Assembly: GCA_001949185.1 (NCBI GenBank)
Contig: BDGG01000005.1
Span: forward strand, 2,469,249 to 2,533,248
Source: Ramazzottius varieornatus
Lineage: Eukaryota; Tardigrada; Eutardigrada; Parachela; Ramazzottiidae
DNA length: 64,000 nucleotides
Direction of reading: 5' to 3'
The notes below the pieces were generated by a model. It was not told where the DNA came from. It searched no databases and saw only the letters and a program-made list of their open reading frames with translations. Made by a program: the position numbers and the translations under genes. Position 1 is the stretch's first letter. Every line of letters starts with the position of its first letter. Shown one piece after another: positions 39,104 to 52,186 of the stretch.

Positions 39104-40577
39104 TGTGACGGGGCAAAAACAGGGGAATGGCAAAGATGGAAGCTGCCTGTGCTTTCAGGTAGACCAAATAAACTCAGCTGGCAATCAGCTGTTTAATGAC
39201 CAGCTTTCTTATCAAAACCAGTGTGTTACATCTGCGACAGGCCTTACACATGGCCTTAGGTCGCTGATGACATCGCACCACCTTATGGCTCACTGAACTC
39301 TCGGCCCATACTGTACATATCGTCTACTGTACTGCGCGACGAAATCACCGGCAAAATCGTACCCACAATAAAGGGTTATACATATTCACAGCAAGTTGAA
39401 AGAGTTTTGACTGCCTTCAGGTGCACTAGGTTTAAGGTTCAATATGTTTTAAGGCACAAACCACCAGAAAATGCTGTTTTCCAGAATACGCTTTTAAAAG
39501 GTAGACCATCTCTTCTTACCGCTATTTTCAAAAGATGAGGTAGCTGGTACTCACAAAGAAGGAGAAATAATTTTTCGCAGAGATGAAAAAATTGTTTTGC
39601 GATTTCCCTCATAAACTCACCAGTACGGAGTGAAAGCGAACCTTGATCGGAAACAGGAACTCGGTGAAGAAAACAGAAATGTTTTCAAAATCCAGATGGT
39701 GATCCGGTATCGCACCAGATGGAGTAACCCCGTTTCACTTGCGCACTCATGCTTTGCAGGAAGTAAAACTTCTTTCCCGAGTCTTGACAGCAGTCCGGCT
39801 TAACTTCCTTCTGCTCAAAGTAGGCACTAAACATGCCTCGTTTATCTGGTGCTGTAGTCAAACTCAAACGTACAATGGGGAAGAAACTACATGAGTTTGT
39901 CGAGAACGTGGAGCCCTGAAAAAAAAACCTCCCTTCATATACCTTAGAACTGTTTTTCAACGAATGACTCAGAACCTAGGCTTCTCAGCAACGGTAGAGA
40001 CAAGAGTTTTGCGGATCGAGTGTTGCGGATGTAGTGTAGGAATACTGCTAGGCTTGGACATTGCGGGACACCGCCGATTACTTCATGTCAAACGACGCAA
40101 TAAGAGTCTGACCGAGCCGTTTTCGGTTAATTTTTGATCTCAACGAGATGCTCGAAGATACTCGTATTTCTGATGTTTTTGCATGAATACTTGCGGGAAA
40201 AAAGCTGATTCTTTCTAGAATTGTTTATGCATGACAGCGTGAGTTGATATGACCAGCATCCAGCTCAACAATCAAAAACGTAATGGCGCTGTACGAAAGA
40301 CAGACCGAAAGGCAGACAGCAACAAGTCGTTCAAACGGAGCCAAGATCGTTTCTCATGGAGCATTACTCCCGGATTAATACCTCCTGGATCTAATACTGT
40401 CATGCTTCAGAACTGCTGTACAGCTAAACCATCCTTCTTGCTGGCTCCGTGTTTACAGACGGCTTTCCCTCGAATAGCCACTTTCGTAATGGCATACCAA
40501 GCTGTAGCCCAACAGCACCAGTGGTGAGGTCAACCAATGCAGGAAGTTCCGTAGAAAATGGATATGCTCTTTTGGTT
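39104..40577. other. ACMSD upstream region and spacer to the glycosyltransferase
   Basis: No gene is recognised. On the minus strand a poly-pyrimidine tract and CAG at about 39917 open a frame (GSTFSTNSCSFFPIVRL...) that stops at 39705; it could be a terminal exon, but no partner exon is seen. Confidence 0.35.
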
Positions 40578-42376
40578 TCATATCAACAGGTTCGTTCCCA
40601 GCCGATCCAAGACGAAGGCCCACAGATACACCAAGTACGATACGAACAGACCGACCATCTGCAAAATGGCGTAGGACTCCTGGATAAAATAGTCAGTGGG
40701 TTCACAGACCCCCGTTTGGTTAAAAATGACCGCCGCTATCAAATTAGTTACGTTATACAGCGACATTCCGCAGATGATGAATCCGTAGTAGTGTGTAAAA
40801 CGGACACCGTAGGAGAGACCGGAAAAGTGGTCAAAGCTCGACCACTTTATGCAGAAGTAGTGGAAGACTTCAGCGGCCCCGATTGTCCATCTTCTAGCTT
40901 GTCGAGCCCACTCGATTGAGTTTTTGCTTGTTCGTTACCCCGCAAGTTGGACCAGAGATAACTGGGTAGGGAATGAGTTTGATCCGCACACGTTTATGGA
41001 CAGCCATCATTCTGCGTAACGTGCAGATGATGTCTTCCATCTGATACGCGGGATGGACGAAGAAATCGCAGTTCTGCAGCAGGTGTAGGCTGGAGCTAAA
41101 GACCGACATAGTGTTGATGTCTTGCGGTATGAGAATACCCATCATAAAGAAGGCTCGTAAAATGCCGGTGACGCGCAGGAAGAAAGGCCGCTCATCAAGG
41201 TTGTAGTTACAGAACAATGGAGCCTGGCACACAACCTCATGGCGGTTCTCCCTTCGCAGAAAATCATACCCCAAGTACTCGAAGTACTTTGGTGGAAAGA
41301 TATTATCGCTGTCACCGCTTGTCGCAGTACAGTAGCGCAAGTCATGGATGCCCATTTCAATCATGCATCTGTGCCACACCTTGTCGAGCTCCGTACTTGG
41401 AGTTGCTGCTCTTACCGGGCAGTTCGGCGGGAACACCGAAGGGATGAACGGTGACCATCAGATGAAGGAACACACCGGCGTACCGGTTTATGAGATTCTG
41501 GGTCTTGGCTGTCACGTCCGGAGGTTTTTCTTCCAGAGCGACCACGAAAAAGAGGTGCTTTGCCACGGTCTGCTGTTTTAGAGAATCCAGACTTGCCACC
41601 AAAACTTCCAGGGGCTCTTTGCAGGCACACATCACGATCATGTGGACCAGCGGAGAACTTCCGTCCTACAATGGAGTTGTTCTTGTAAAGTTCGCCGAAC
41701 AAACGCTGGCAAGCAAAAGGTTCTGTCAGAGCAGTTAGCCGTACGCTAGACTCAACATTGAGTTTCCAGTTGAAAGACTTAACAAGGCTGCCCCATCTTG
41801 TGGCTGGTACAGCTGAAACCATGTTTTCTTTCGAGCCCGGTAACACTTTCGCATGATGAGGGAAGCTCTGAGGCTGCAGATGATCAGGGCCGTAGAAAAC
41901 CAGGTAGTTACATTGCACGAGGCAATGTAACCACCCGAACAAGTCAGGGGATACAACCACAAAGGAAGCGGGACGAAGAACACACAAAAGAAGGCAAACC
42001 ACAGAAGATTCCACCTTAGGAACTTGTTTGAGGTTTCAAGCTTCTCCGCGGCCAGCAGAGACTGAACGGATGCGCAAGAGGATGGATGGTTGTTTTTGTA
42101 GAAGGCTAAACCCGTCGATTTCCTGGTCGACTGCTCAGGCCCGACACCACTGAAAGAGATGAACGTCTTGTTGAGCCCAACCTCCGGTTTTTCCCAAACG
42201 GTAGGCAGTGGCTCACCTTCGGCATGGTACTGCAGAGCTTTCTCGTCAACCAGCAAAGCTGCTGGTGCTGCTGTAGAGGCCAAAGCAGATTCCGACTGTT
42301 TACACATTCTGTGTTCCAGTAGGCAAGATTGGATATCAAGTAAACAGTACTGCAGAAACGGCGAAGCTGGTTTCAT
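40578..42376 (-). CDS. Family-2 glycosyltransferase, membrane type, frame-disrupted (possible pseudogene)
   Basis: Four coding-like blocks on the minus strand follow one protein order but change frame. Block 1 (42376 to about 41738) has an N-terminal soluble part and two hydrophobic segments (LLWFAFFCVFFVPLPLWLYP; WFSTALIICSL). Block 2 (about 41669-41400, VHMIVMCACKEPLEVLVASL ... KSSNSKYGAR) is a GT-A nucleotide-binding start. Block 3 (about 41420-40930) has the acidic SGDSDNIFPPKYFEYLGYD and ends ISGPTCG. Block 4 (about 40925-40578) has a Q-x-x-R-W-type acceptor motif (EWARQARRWTIGAAEVFHYF) and C-terminal membrane helices. Junctions near 41410 and 40925 need one-base shifts, the latter at an A5 run, and no intron fits. 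Resembles processive GT2 enzymes of microbes; substrate unknown. No clear introns, unlike its neighbours. Confidence 0.6.
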
Positions 42377-42837
42377 TCTCCAGCTGCTGACCAATTAGTA
42401 ACACCCAACTATTTGAAGAGGAAACAATTTTCGGAGGTTTTATTATGAATAATTGCATCATCACCTTAAAGTGACGTGGTCAAATGGTATATTAGTTTTC
42501 GAGATTACACACCGAGTGATATGCAGAGCAGAAAACGTGAAAGTTTACCGAAGAACAATAAGACCATTCAGCATAAATAACACAAGACGTCAAGTATGAC
42601 TTTGCGGTTCTCGGCAGCGGATTCCCAAAGGTGTGTTGTAAAGCTGGCCAAGACGCTGAAACATGGACATTGGACAAATTTCGATGAGACAACTGTACTG
42701 GACGGCCCTACACCTTTTAGCGAAACCATTTGACCCTTAAACCTTTTGGCCAGTTCGTCTTTTGAAACCAAGCTGTTCAGTACGCACTGGCAAAAGTACG
42801 ATATACCGATATCATATTGAAATAGGGAAGGCTCCGT

Positions 42838-43366
42838 ACACCACCATAGTCTCCTAATACCACCTTTCAATTCCAAATCACTACTACTGTTTACTCCACA
42901 CACCACTTTCTAACTAAGGGCCACCACCAAGGACTTCGAGCACCACTTTATGCCAGATTGGTTTTCATTACTTAGTCTCAGAGAAGAAAGTCAGATCACC
43001 CTTCTATCGTGATTACAGATGGCAAGAAGTGTTTATCAACAGCGGGTTCTTTAAATCGTGAATCCTTCCTGTTCTCTGAACTTGCCAGAACACCGCTAAC
43101 TCTTTGGTTATAGTGACCGCGCTTCGATATCCCACTTTGATAACGGGTTTCCCCCGACGGCGTGACAATTTCTTGATCGTTTTACTATCGAAACAGTCTA
43201 AGAACCAGTTCCGCAGTTCTTTGCTCGAGAAAGACGCCTTTCTCCGGGCAAGAGTGGTGCGCAGAGATTTTAAGTTCTAATTAATTAACGGTGGTGAACG
43301 AAAGGTGGTACGTCCAGACAAACGGTGGTGAAAAGGTGGTATTAGGAGACCACGGTGGTGAGAGAT
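42838..43366. repeat. CACC-rich inverted repeat pair
   Basis: 42838-42869 (CACCACCATAGTCTCCTAAT...) is nearly the reverse complement of 43332-43366 (...ATTAGGAGACCACGGTGGTG). Further GGTGG/CCACC units continue on both sides. Confidence 0.65.
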
Positions 43367-43430
43367 GGTGTGCGGATACAATGGTGGTTTTCGGTGGTGT
43401 GCGCAGCACAATCCTATTGTAATATGGTTA

Positions 43431-43994
43431 TCTGCATACGAGAATGCGTCCAAAGTATTTTGGCTTGGATTCGGCCTTTTTTGACATCAAGTTGTTCGAA
43501 ATATCGAACTGTACCAAAGGTTGAATTCGGGTTCAAATTTCAAAGGTTCAATTTGGGGACTTTGGGGCGTAATGAAGACAAAACGAGTGGCTGAAAAATT
43601 GAAGATCACTTATCGAAAATCACAGGGTTTTAGGGGCTAGTCTTGGTATCAGCAGCGCACTTCAGCTGGAGACGCGCACCAGTAAGACTTCCAGTGCATA
43701 TTGTCTGTGGTCTATTAGTAATTGATTAGTTGTTCAAATTTGGCTATGCACTGCGTATTTCGACCAGTGCGCGTACCGATTCGTGCGCCACATAGATTTT
43801 CAACACTTTCAGCTACCCCCTCGTAACTTTTTAACCTGTGGTCAGGGTCCAATTCTGAGTTCAGATTCGTGTTTCTCAAGGTCTTTTTGACATAGATCCA
43901 TCTCCGGTTAAAGCTTTTTTGGGGTCCGCAAACTTCAAAACGTTCCCCTGAACAATTGGGTCAGACCTGCTCTGTACGCATTCTCGTATGCAGA
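43431..43994. repeat. 19 bp perfect inverted repeat
   Basis: TCTGCATACGAGAATGCGT at 43431-43449 and its exact reverse complement at 43976-43994, with weaker similarity outside. Possible terminal repeats of a ~560 bp element next to the CACC-rich pair. Confidence 0.65.
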
Positions 43995-44000
43995 TACCCA

Positions 44001-44135
44001 TATATCGATATCGCACGAGATAATATCGGAAAAATATCGTATCGAAATATCGATATCGAATGAATATCGGATAGCTTGATTCGATATCGGCGGATATTGT
44101 ATCGACAGATATCGAATGTATCTCGCTATATCGAT
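44001..44135. repeat. GATATCG degenerate repeat block 1
   Basis: Dense overlapping TATCGATA / ATATCG units, about one per 10 bp. Confidence 0.8.
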
Positions 44136-44343
44136 CTTGCGGATTTTGGCCAACACGGTGCAAAATTAATAGGTATTCACGACCGAACCGGGAAATTCTG
44201 GGCTTTTTCTACTGTTTCGAGACACATCCTGCGACATGCAGTCTAAGTTCGGTCTATCTGAGAAGCATCTCGTTTTCTAAGCTCTTAAATCAATCAGCGG
44301 ACTGATGAAACAGAGTTTTCCGGGCCGGCGGAAGCAGTGTTCA

Positions 44344-44424
44344 ACATATCGATATATCGCTGTAATAAAATTCGATATATCGAAAGTACGATATCCAAAA
44401 CATATCGCATCGATTTGCCAGCAC
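44344..44424. repeat. GATATCG degenerate repeat block 2
   Basis: Same unit as block 1. Its right end CGATTTGCCAGCAC is the reverse complement of the start of block 3 (GTGCTGGCAACGAT at 63846). Confidence 0.75.
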
Positions 44425-44798
44425 TGAAGTTGTTTTCAGGTCGATTGAAGCGATGCCCTTTCAAGTTTGTCACGATTTCAATGGATGTCGCCAAAGATAA
44501 AGCTTTCTGAAATCGCAAACTCTAGCGTGAAATAATGCGCCTCTTGATCGGGGTGCACGAAATTTTAGTTCGCAGATCGAAAACCGTACTCAGTCGGTTA
44601 CGATGAACACGTCTGCAGCGTTCAGCCGACTCGCCTTTGTTTCCGCAATGGTGTAAGTTGGGGGAAGGGGGTGTTGCATGACAGGTTGGTGTTCTCGGTA
44701 TTCAGTCGCACTCGCTCGGCCTTCCCAGTGGTCGGAACCACTAACTTAGGTAGTTTCAGCTAACACTCATGGTGTGTGTGTGTGTGGGGGGGGGGGGG

Positions 44799-44848
44799 NN
44801 NNNNNNNNNNNNNNNNNNNNNNNNNNNNNNNNNNNNNNNNNNNNNNNN
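44799..44848. other. Assembly gap (50 N) in a G-rich simple repeat
   Basis: Preceded by a GT microsatellite and a run of G, followed by T8 and another long G-run. The sequence is G-quadruplex-prone, which probably caused the gap. Confidence 0.99.
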
Positions 44849-47800
44849 TTTTTTTTGGGGGGGGGGGGGGGGGTATCGCTGCTCCACTCCGGTTTTCGCC
44901 GAACTTTTCGGTCCCAGCTGCATTTTAAGACGGCACGGACAATCAAACTGGGAGCTGATCAAAAGGCAAAGTGGTTAGAAGGTATAAGTGTTGTTTCAAA
45001 ACGCGATAGGGTTGGAAGGCGAAATGCCTAAAAGGCCAAACGTGCAAAAGGCGAATCCTATAGGTGAGTTACTGGGAGGTGTATTGACACCTTACCGTAC
45101 TGGACAAACTGACTCGAAAGTTGACACGCTAGAATTCGACTAAGCACGAATAGAATCCTTACACAGTGCGAAACAAGAAAAAAACAAGATTTTGCAACTA
45201 CATATGGGCAATACGAAAAACTTCAGAATTCAATCCTTGAACTAAGACCAGCTAGTTGTCTTCTGTTGTCCGCACCCTCCAACGTAAACCTTTAAACACA
45301 CAACGAAAATTTATCCGGGAACTTTTGCCAAGTAGGATCTAGAGTCTAAGAACCGTAAGCCGAACAGGAGGCTGAAAAGAAAAACCTACATGGAGGTTGA
45401 TTGAAGCGGGCGCGCGCTTCCAGCCAAAACCCTGAATTGGTACAACGCCACTTGAGAGGACGACCTTGTACGTTTCGTTTGTTGTCGTCCCCAGATTGTA
45501 AGGCGCATAGATTATGCATCAAATCATCGGGCTGGATGTTGGCAACGGGGCTCACAGAAGCCTGAAGTTCTTTTACTTGATTTTCATTGGATCGCAGTAC
45601 ACTGATAAAGTTTAATGTCTTGATGGATATCAGCATTTCGCTAAATCAGTTGTTTCTTATTCCGTAGTGTGAATGAAAGTTTTTTCGTGCTTCCGTCGAG
45701 TTTCGACAGGATTTTAATCCGTCTGTCCAGACTGTATTGTGGAGGCCGGGTCTTCGAGCTCCTCACTAGGTGGCGCTGGACAATACAACTAGCGCCCATT
45801 ATACATGTGTACCTGCTAGGAGCTGTCACAGTCTGATCCGGACTAATCCAGCAAAAGGGTGCTTCTATTCGTTCGACGGAAATCCAAGTAGACTTCTATT
45901 CTTAACGGAACGTTTGCTGGCTCTGTAGTGGCGCCGATTTACTGTGGAGCAAACTGGGGTATTCTGTCAGAGTTGGCACAGCGCACCCATCGTGCTTGCT
46001 CCGACCAGAGCTGCTGTGTTTTGTAAAGGATACAACGGATTGCTAAAAACCCATTGCCAAATTTCAATGGGTTTTCTGTGGATAGAATTGTTGACAGGCC
46101 AAGTTTTCATGCATGGTCACTATGGCTTTGGTACAGTCTCCAACTCGACCAAAGCCCATTGACCAGCGTTTTGCATAGAGATGTTCTTTTTCGCAGGAAC
46201 AACACACCACAGTGTAGCTATGAACAGGCCTTGCTTATTGATAGAAATTTACAACATTGCCAAAGTGGTGCCTTTTCTTGTCTTGTATACGTAGTTTGAA
46301 CTCCCAACCACAATATTAGGAGTTCTCAGTCTTGCTTTCAAAGCTGTGCTGATTGCATTGATCTAGGAAACGACTTAATAAACTTCACTCAGGCCAAATT
46401 AGACTATCTCATGCACTCTTGGCTTAAATTTCAAAATTTCATTTTTCAGCTGATTTCCGTTTCCCCCTTGCTTCACCTTTTCTCGCTTGAGATTCTTGAT
46501 ATCTATCATCGCAGAGGATATTGGAAAAAGAGGGTAGCCAGAAAGTCAGGAGTTTGATCCCCGTCAGAAGGCAAAGTTTGCTCACGAACCCACCCCTCGA
46601 AACTCGCGCATTTCCGATTTGTTATGCATTGTTTTCAAAATTTCAAGTTCTATCTCACTCACGTTTGATTTGAGTAGATCAACCTAATTGTGCAAGCAGT
46701 TTGCGATTTCAACGGGTTTGGCAAGCAACCCCTATTCTCAAAGAAATACTGTCTGAAAACACGCAGCCGACACCACGTGGCTTACGCGTTCCACAAAACG
46801 CTTTCACGCATATTGCACACAATTCGTTTGGCCTCCGAGGTCGGGTGTTTATTTCACCTCTCGGTCGACTTACTATGCAGAACGTGAGAATTTCAGCTCT
46901 ATGGACCAGCTCTTCTTGGTTCAATTTCTCGTGATGTGGGCTTAATCGTTGCAGGTAGCGCAATCATAACTTCGAAGTCTACGTCTTAGGTTTGTAAAGA
47001 TCGATCAAGCAAAGCTGATCGTTTTGATGGCCGCTCTTTCATTTGTCGATAATCCTAATTGCGTTACGAGTTCTTGAATTGTAAAGCCATTGCGGTGCCA
47101 TAACTGAGACACTCACGGCGCTTCACCGAAATAATGATCGCAATTTTTATGATCTGTTTCGATAGGAAAATATGGGTCAAGTATTAGCGCTCAAGTGGCT
47201 TCGAGCGATAGTAGCCATTTATACGATCGCTTCAGTAAAAATGTATACTACAACACGTTGTGGTGGGTCTTCACTCTTCGTCTCACAACATGAGGTAGAC
47301 CGTCTACAGTAAAAGTGACACAGATTTCACTTTGTTCGTTGCAAGGGAGATTACACCATCATTATGCACACATCAGTGGCAGGAAAGAACTGCCGTCCGT
47401 TTCACACGTTGACCATTGCCAATTGACGCTATGGTGATGCCTCGAGGACGAGCTTACAAAATATTTAGGATCAACTGCCATCAGAAACAAGATTTCACTC
47501 TACATTCAGGCGAATGTTTGATCAAACTAAGCTGCCGGCTTAAGGCAACAAGGGCCAACGTCAAGCTCCACAGTACAGGCTGCCCGAATAAACAAATAAC
47601 CGCCACTGTCAACGCTATCATTCTGCACTTACTCGGACAAGTTCCACAACATCTTGTGGCGCTTTATTTTGGTCAACGTCAGCTCCGTGTTTGATCCGCA
47701 ACTTCAAGCTGTTTACCTTCAAACTCTTTCAACTCCCATTAAGCACTACTAATATTGAGGTAGTCGATCTTCAAGACTAATTGTTTTTCTTTCGAATGTT

Positions 47801-50800
47801 CTACTGTCACGGTGATCGATTTACGCCTTTGAGCGAAATCTGCAATTGGGTTTCTGGCTTCGTTTTAATTTTTCTAAGGTAATGGTATTGAAATTCTAAT
47901 GAAGTCATTAATATGGTCGAATAGACGGTGCGATTTGACATGGTCAATGGGTACGAAGTGCGGCGACCCAGATCATGTCAGAGATGCGCTGAGCGGAGCT
48001 CCACATCGGATTGATATCGATAAAAGATGTATATATTGTCGCAAAAAATCGAAACGGTGCGAGGCGTTCTGCGTATTGATTTCCTCACTAAGAGTTCCGA
48101 TACCGATACGAGGAATATCAGCGAATGTCTAACGCGAGAAATGCCGTTAAAATAACCCGGTGGCCGATCACGTTCGACTCTAGAGATGACCACACGCTCA
48201 CTATCCATAAAGAGCGACTATAATAGGATACAAAAACGATGGTCGGACATCCTTTCAGTCTTTCATGTCCTTGCTGACCAATTTCATCGAGTATTTCCGC
48301 CAAAACGAACGGTTAAGATACGACAGCGTGCGCTATATAAGCATACACTATTTGGATTACTGTTAAAAATTGATTACCGGCTGGAGAAATATGTGACGAT
48401 AAGATGTCGATGAAGTTGTTTCTTTTGATTATGAAAAATGGCTTGCCGTTACACGCGAACCAACAGCCTAGTTGAGTGCAGCAGCGCGGCTGGGTCTCCG
48501 ATTTGTATCAATTTATGGCTGATGGTGTCTCACAGATGGATACATACTTCTCTGGTAAGCCTAGAAGGCACGTTCACAGCGAGGATCCCCATAAACAGAT
48601 GCATAGCCGCCGCCGGCCCTGGTCCCATTTTAGTCAAATTCGTGTAAAGTGGCCTGGCCTTTTCAACTTCGTTATGGTGTATAATTAATCGTAACATCAG
48701 TCTTTCATGTTGGAGTAGCTAAAGCGTAGGACACAGTTCTGGGTTCGCCCTAGTAATTGGTACGTTAAAGACAGTGAGGCCTTGTCAGTGTCCAGCAGAG
48801 AGCCGGGTATTTTACTGATGCGAGCTCATAATGTGGTTGAGCACCGCTGAGCGGAGATTCTTTGGGCGGATGTAGGTGGGAGGAGGAGGCGGTGAATGTC
48901 AATCACCTGCCATTGCACCGCAGGAAAGCCATTCCTCAGACCTAATTTTTATTCATGGATATGTACTTTTATTCCTAAAAATTTCATCTCACGCATCTTA
49001 CTTTCGAAGCACCATAAGTGTGTAAAGCAGCGAAGCCGTTTTAACGTACTGTGAAAATTCGCACCGTTCGCGCAATATCGTCGTAAACGTGAAGTAGAGC
49101 CGCGATCCGGCTTCACTGCCTGTTCAACCCCTGCGGGGGTGCACCGTCATGTACTTGTACGTACTACGCAGACGCAGCGAATATTTACAGTACTTACGGG
49201 GCTGAAACGCGAGAAATATTTCGTGATGCCACTGCGCGCCCATTTTTCTGCAACCTTTTCATCTAGCCATTTTTACTTTAAATTTGCAAGTGCTCTGAAT
49301 TTATCAGAACCGGGAAGTCGCTGTCGTGTTTCCAGAAAACTTCCCGGGGGTAAAGCCTGAGAAGCCTGATTTACCACCATGCTGCAGTGGTCAGTTCACC
49401 GATTTCTGTGCTTACGATCACTGTTCCATTACGTACAGCCACAAACTGAGCTCCACCTAGGCTCCACCGCAATACGTACGTTGGCCCATGGTAATCCGCC
49501 TCCGCAGGCCATTTACTCCGTATTGAACTGCATCTCGTGCCGTCTGTCAGTCTGGTCTACAGCGCTTCATCATTACAATCTGACAGCAAATTCGCAGGAA
49601 AAGTAGCAGTCAGAGCGATGTGCGGGGTTGATCTTTGAAGCACATTATGAAGCTCTACTTTCAGGAAATTTAAACATTGGAGCAAGTGATAACTCGCAGC
49701 TGTCAAGTGCGCCAACATCTCGACCTCATCTTTTGCGTGGGTTTCCGTGGACCTTAACATCCCCGTTTATCGTTCTCACCCACTCTTCTGCTCAATGGAT
49801 TGGCCACGATGAGCTGTGCAAATGGACATGTTAGTTACGGACCATCATGCACATCTGGCGAATATTCCCCATGAATGGCTGTGCTATCAGGAAACTGTGT
49901 GGAATAATACCGGATTTACATCTACTGACTCACAGCTATGTCTCCTTGTTCATATTTCTGCTGCAATTGTCAGGTGAGTCAAACCAGCTTCTGAGCTTAT
50001 TGTTCACCGAAATACACTAGTAATACACGCAATTTTTCCATCACTCAAAAGATCTGATATGACATTAGGTATCGTTTTCTTCTTACCCGAATACCACACT
50101 TCTGATTCATCAGACCTGGAGGTGGTCCTTCCGGATCCTGTCACGTGCTGAATTCAGTGGTGTGGGCGTACACAAATAAGTTACGGGCTCGGTTTAGTTT
50201 TCCGGAATATTGGATGGCTCAGTAAGCCCACGTTCGTTTTCAAACCTAAGACAAAACAACTCGTAAATTACATCCTGGTGGCACTTTATCGTGTGTGACT
50301 AGCCTTTGTAATCATATCCTACCACGCCTCATCGGCGACCTGCATCCGAAACATTTGAGCCTTTTAATTGCGTTAGCTAATGTGGCTTCACGGATGGGAG
50401 TCGTTATCAAATGTTTTCCTTGATCGTCCACTAGAGACGGAGATGCGATAAATTTAGTTCAAGTGGAATGTTGATGTCTAGCTGTGAGCGTTCAACTCGA
50501 GCAAGTCTTTTAAACTGTTAAAGAACAGTTTATCATTGATGAAAGCAGCGGGAAGCCGGAGGAACTCGATCGGTTACAGAATTTTTTAATTTAAAATGCA
50601 GTACAAGGCATGTTTGACAGCACAGAGTCGTGCTTGAACATCTTCGATTCAGCTGCAGTTAGCCTCGAGCACGTAATCCCTGTTATGAGATCACTTGGAT
50701 CCTTTGGTCAACTGCATTGAATCAAACCGGCTTTTGCACAATTGACGTTCAAGTTGAAACTTGCGGGTGGCTGAAACAGGACCTGAAAGAATATTGTCCA

Positions 50801-52186
50801 GATTCGTATGCCAGTGGTGAATTACGTTAAAGTCAGCGAGTCTTGTTGTTGGGCAGAAGTTTGTGCACACGCTCACGATAAACTTTAAAAAATTGGAAAA
50901 CGACCATATGAAATGTGTATTGAAACCAATCAGCGTGTCGATTTAGGAAGACTGTTTTTCTCATATGATGTGCAATAAGTTGACCTATATTTTGATACGT
51001 GGAGAGATGTGAAGGATCGACCGCGTTGCGTGTTTTTTGGACTCACGCAGGGCAATCGATTTGTTGAAGGGTTTGTTGAGGATACAAAGTTGGGATGTGT
51101 AATATGGCTAGTTTTCACTCTCGGAACGTCTTGACGTGAAGTCTGACCCAGGGGGTTGGTAGATGAAGAGCGAAATCGGATCTGTGACGGTTTATCACAC
51201 AATGTTTCTTGCGCTACTGTTCAAGGAGCCCATTCAGAGCTGAGCCGTTTGTTTTTTGTCGGCGTCATGTAGCGCTTCGATCGACTTTCGTTGGCCAAGT
51301 CTGCGGCATCGATTTATACATCCAACACTTGTTTGATCGATGTTCGACATCATTAGTATGGAAAGGGGGAGTGCAAAAGAACAAGAGCTTCAAGATCGCC
51401 AGCACAGTATACATGGAAATCCACTCGTTTTCAAAGAGTGACGCGCCATCGAGAGGCTATGCGGATGTGCCGTCCAAGTATCAGCTTCAGACTTCAGACG
51501 AGGAAACCATCACCGGAGAAGCCACCGAGAGGCCTTCTCAAGACATTAACTATGGCATCAACAACAATCAGAGATGATTTGTTCGCGAGCTGTTTGAACG
51601 CTCTTTGTGAAAGAAGCGAACACAAACTCGGTTTCACTTGGATGGGAAGTGGGAACTGTGTACTGATTTCCGCTATTGAAAACTTGACACGGATGGTACC
51701 CCGTTCGATATTGTTGGGTAATAGGTTATGACCAAAAGAGCAAGTGTTGAATTTAATCGGATGAGAAATTCGTGATCGAGCACTTGCATTGACCTGTAGC
51801 AGGTTGTGCATGGGTAATGGCGATCCGCCCGAACGAAATATCTTGGTATATTAAAAACCGAGGCTCCAATAAAGTGAAATAAAACGGAATTGGTCGCAAC
51901 GTCAGTTTTCTATTTTCTGAATATTCTTCAAAATCGTGCTTGATGGACAACGCGATGTCCGTATTTTCAAGTTCGTTCCAAAACCTCCCGAATATATAAA
52001 TAGAGAGCAAAGCTCTTTTCCCCGTGTTATGTACGGTACGAAATTGGTGGAATTTTCTCTATCTCTTGGAAATCATTGCACTTAAAGCTATAGTTTATTC
52101 GTACAGGTGTGAATCGAAAGATGATAGGACCAAGCATCAGCCTTGGTTTGGCACTCAAGCGTTTAATTTTTTACCTTTGATTGTAG

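Larger units (their letters stand above)
42377..52186. other. Ten-kilobase repeat-rich region without a recognisable gene
   Basis: Short open frames only, none with a recognisable product. The left part (42.8-44.4 kb) is built from inverted CACC-rich repeats and GATATCG blocks; 44.8 kb has a G-run gap. From 45 to 52 kb I see nothing but small hairpins (for example around 46046-46075, AAACCCATTG/CAATGGGTTT). A charged open frame at 51411-51577 (MEIHSFSKSDAPSRG...) might be an exon of an unknown gene. The 5' exons of the lectin receptor, including its signal peptide, should lie somewhere here but were not found. Confidence 0.45.

Noticed and set aside
52024-52186. Open frame directly upstream of the first lectin receptor exon as its N-terminus
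   Set aside because: It begins with GTG, has no ATG or signal peptide, and a good acceptor (TTGATTGTAG) separates it from the sushi exon.
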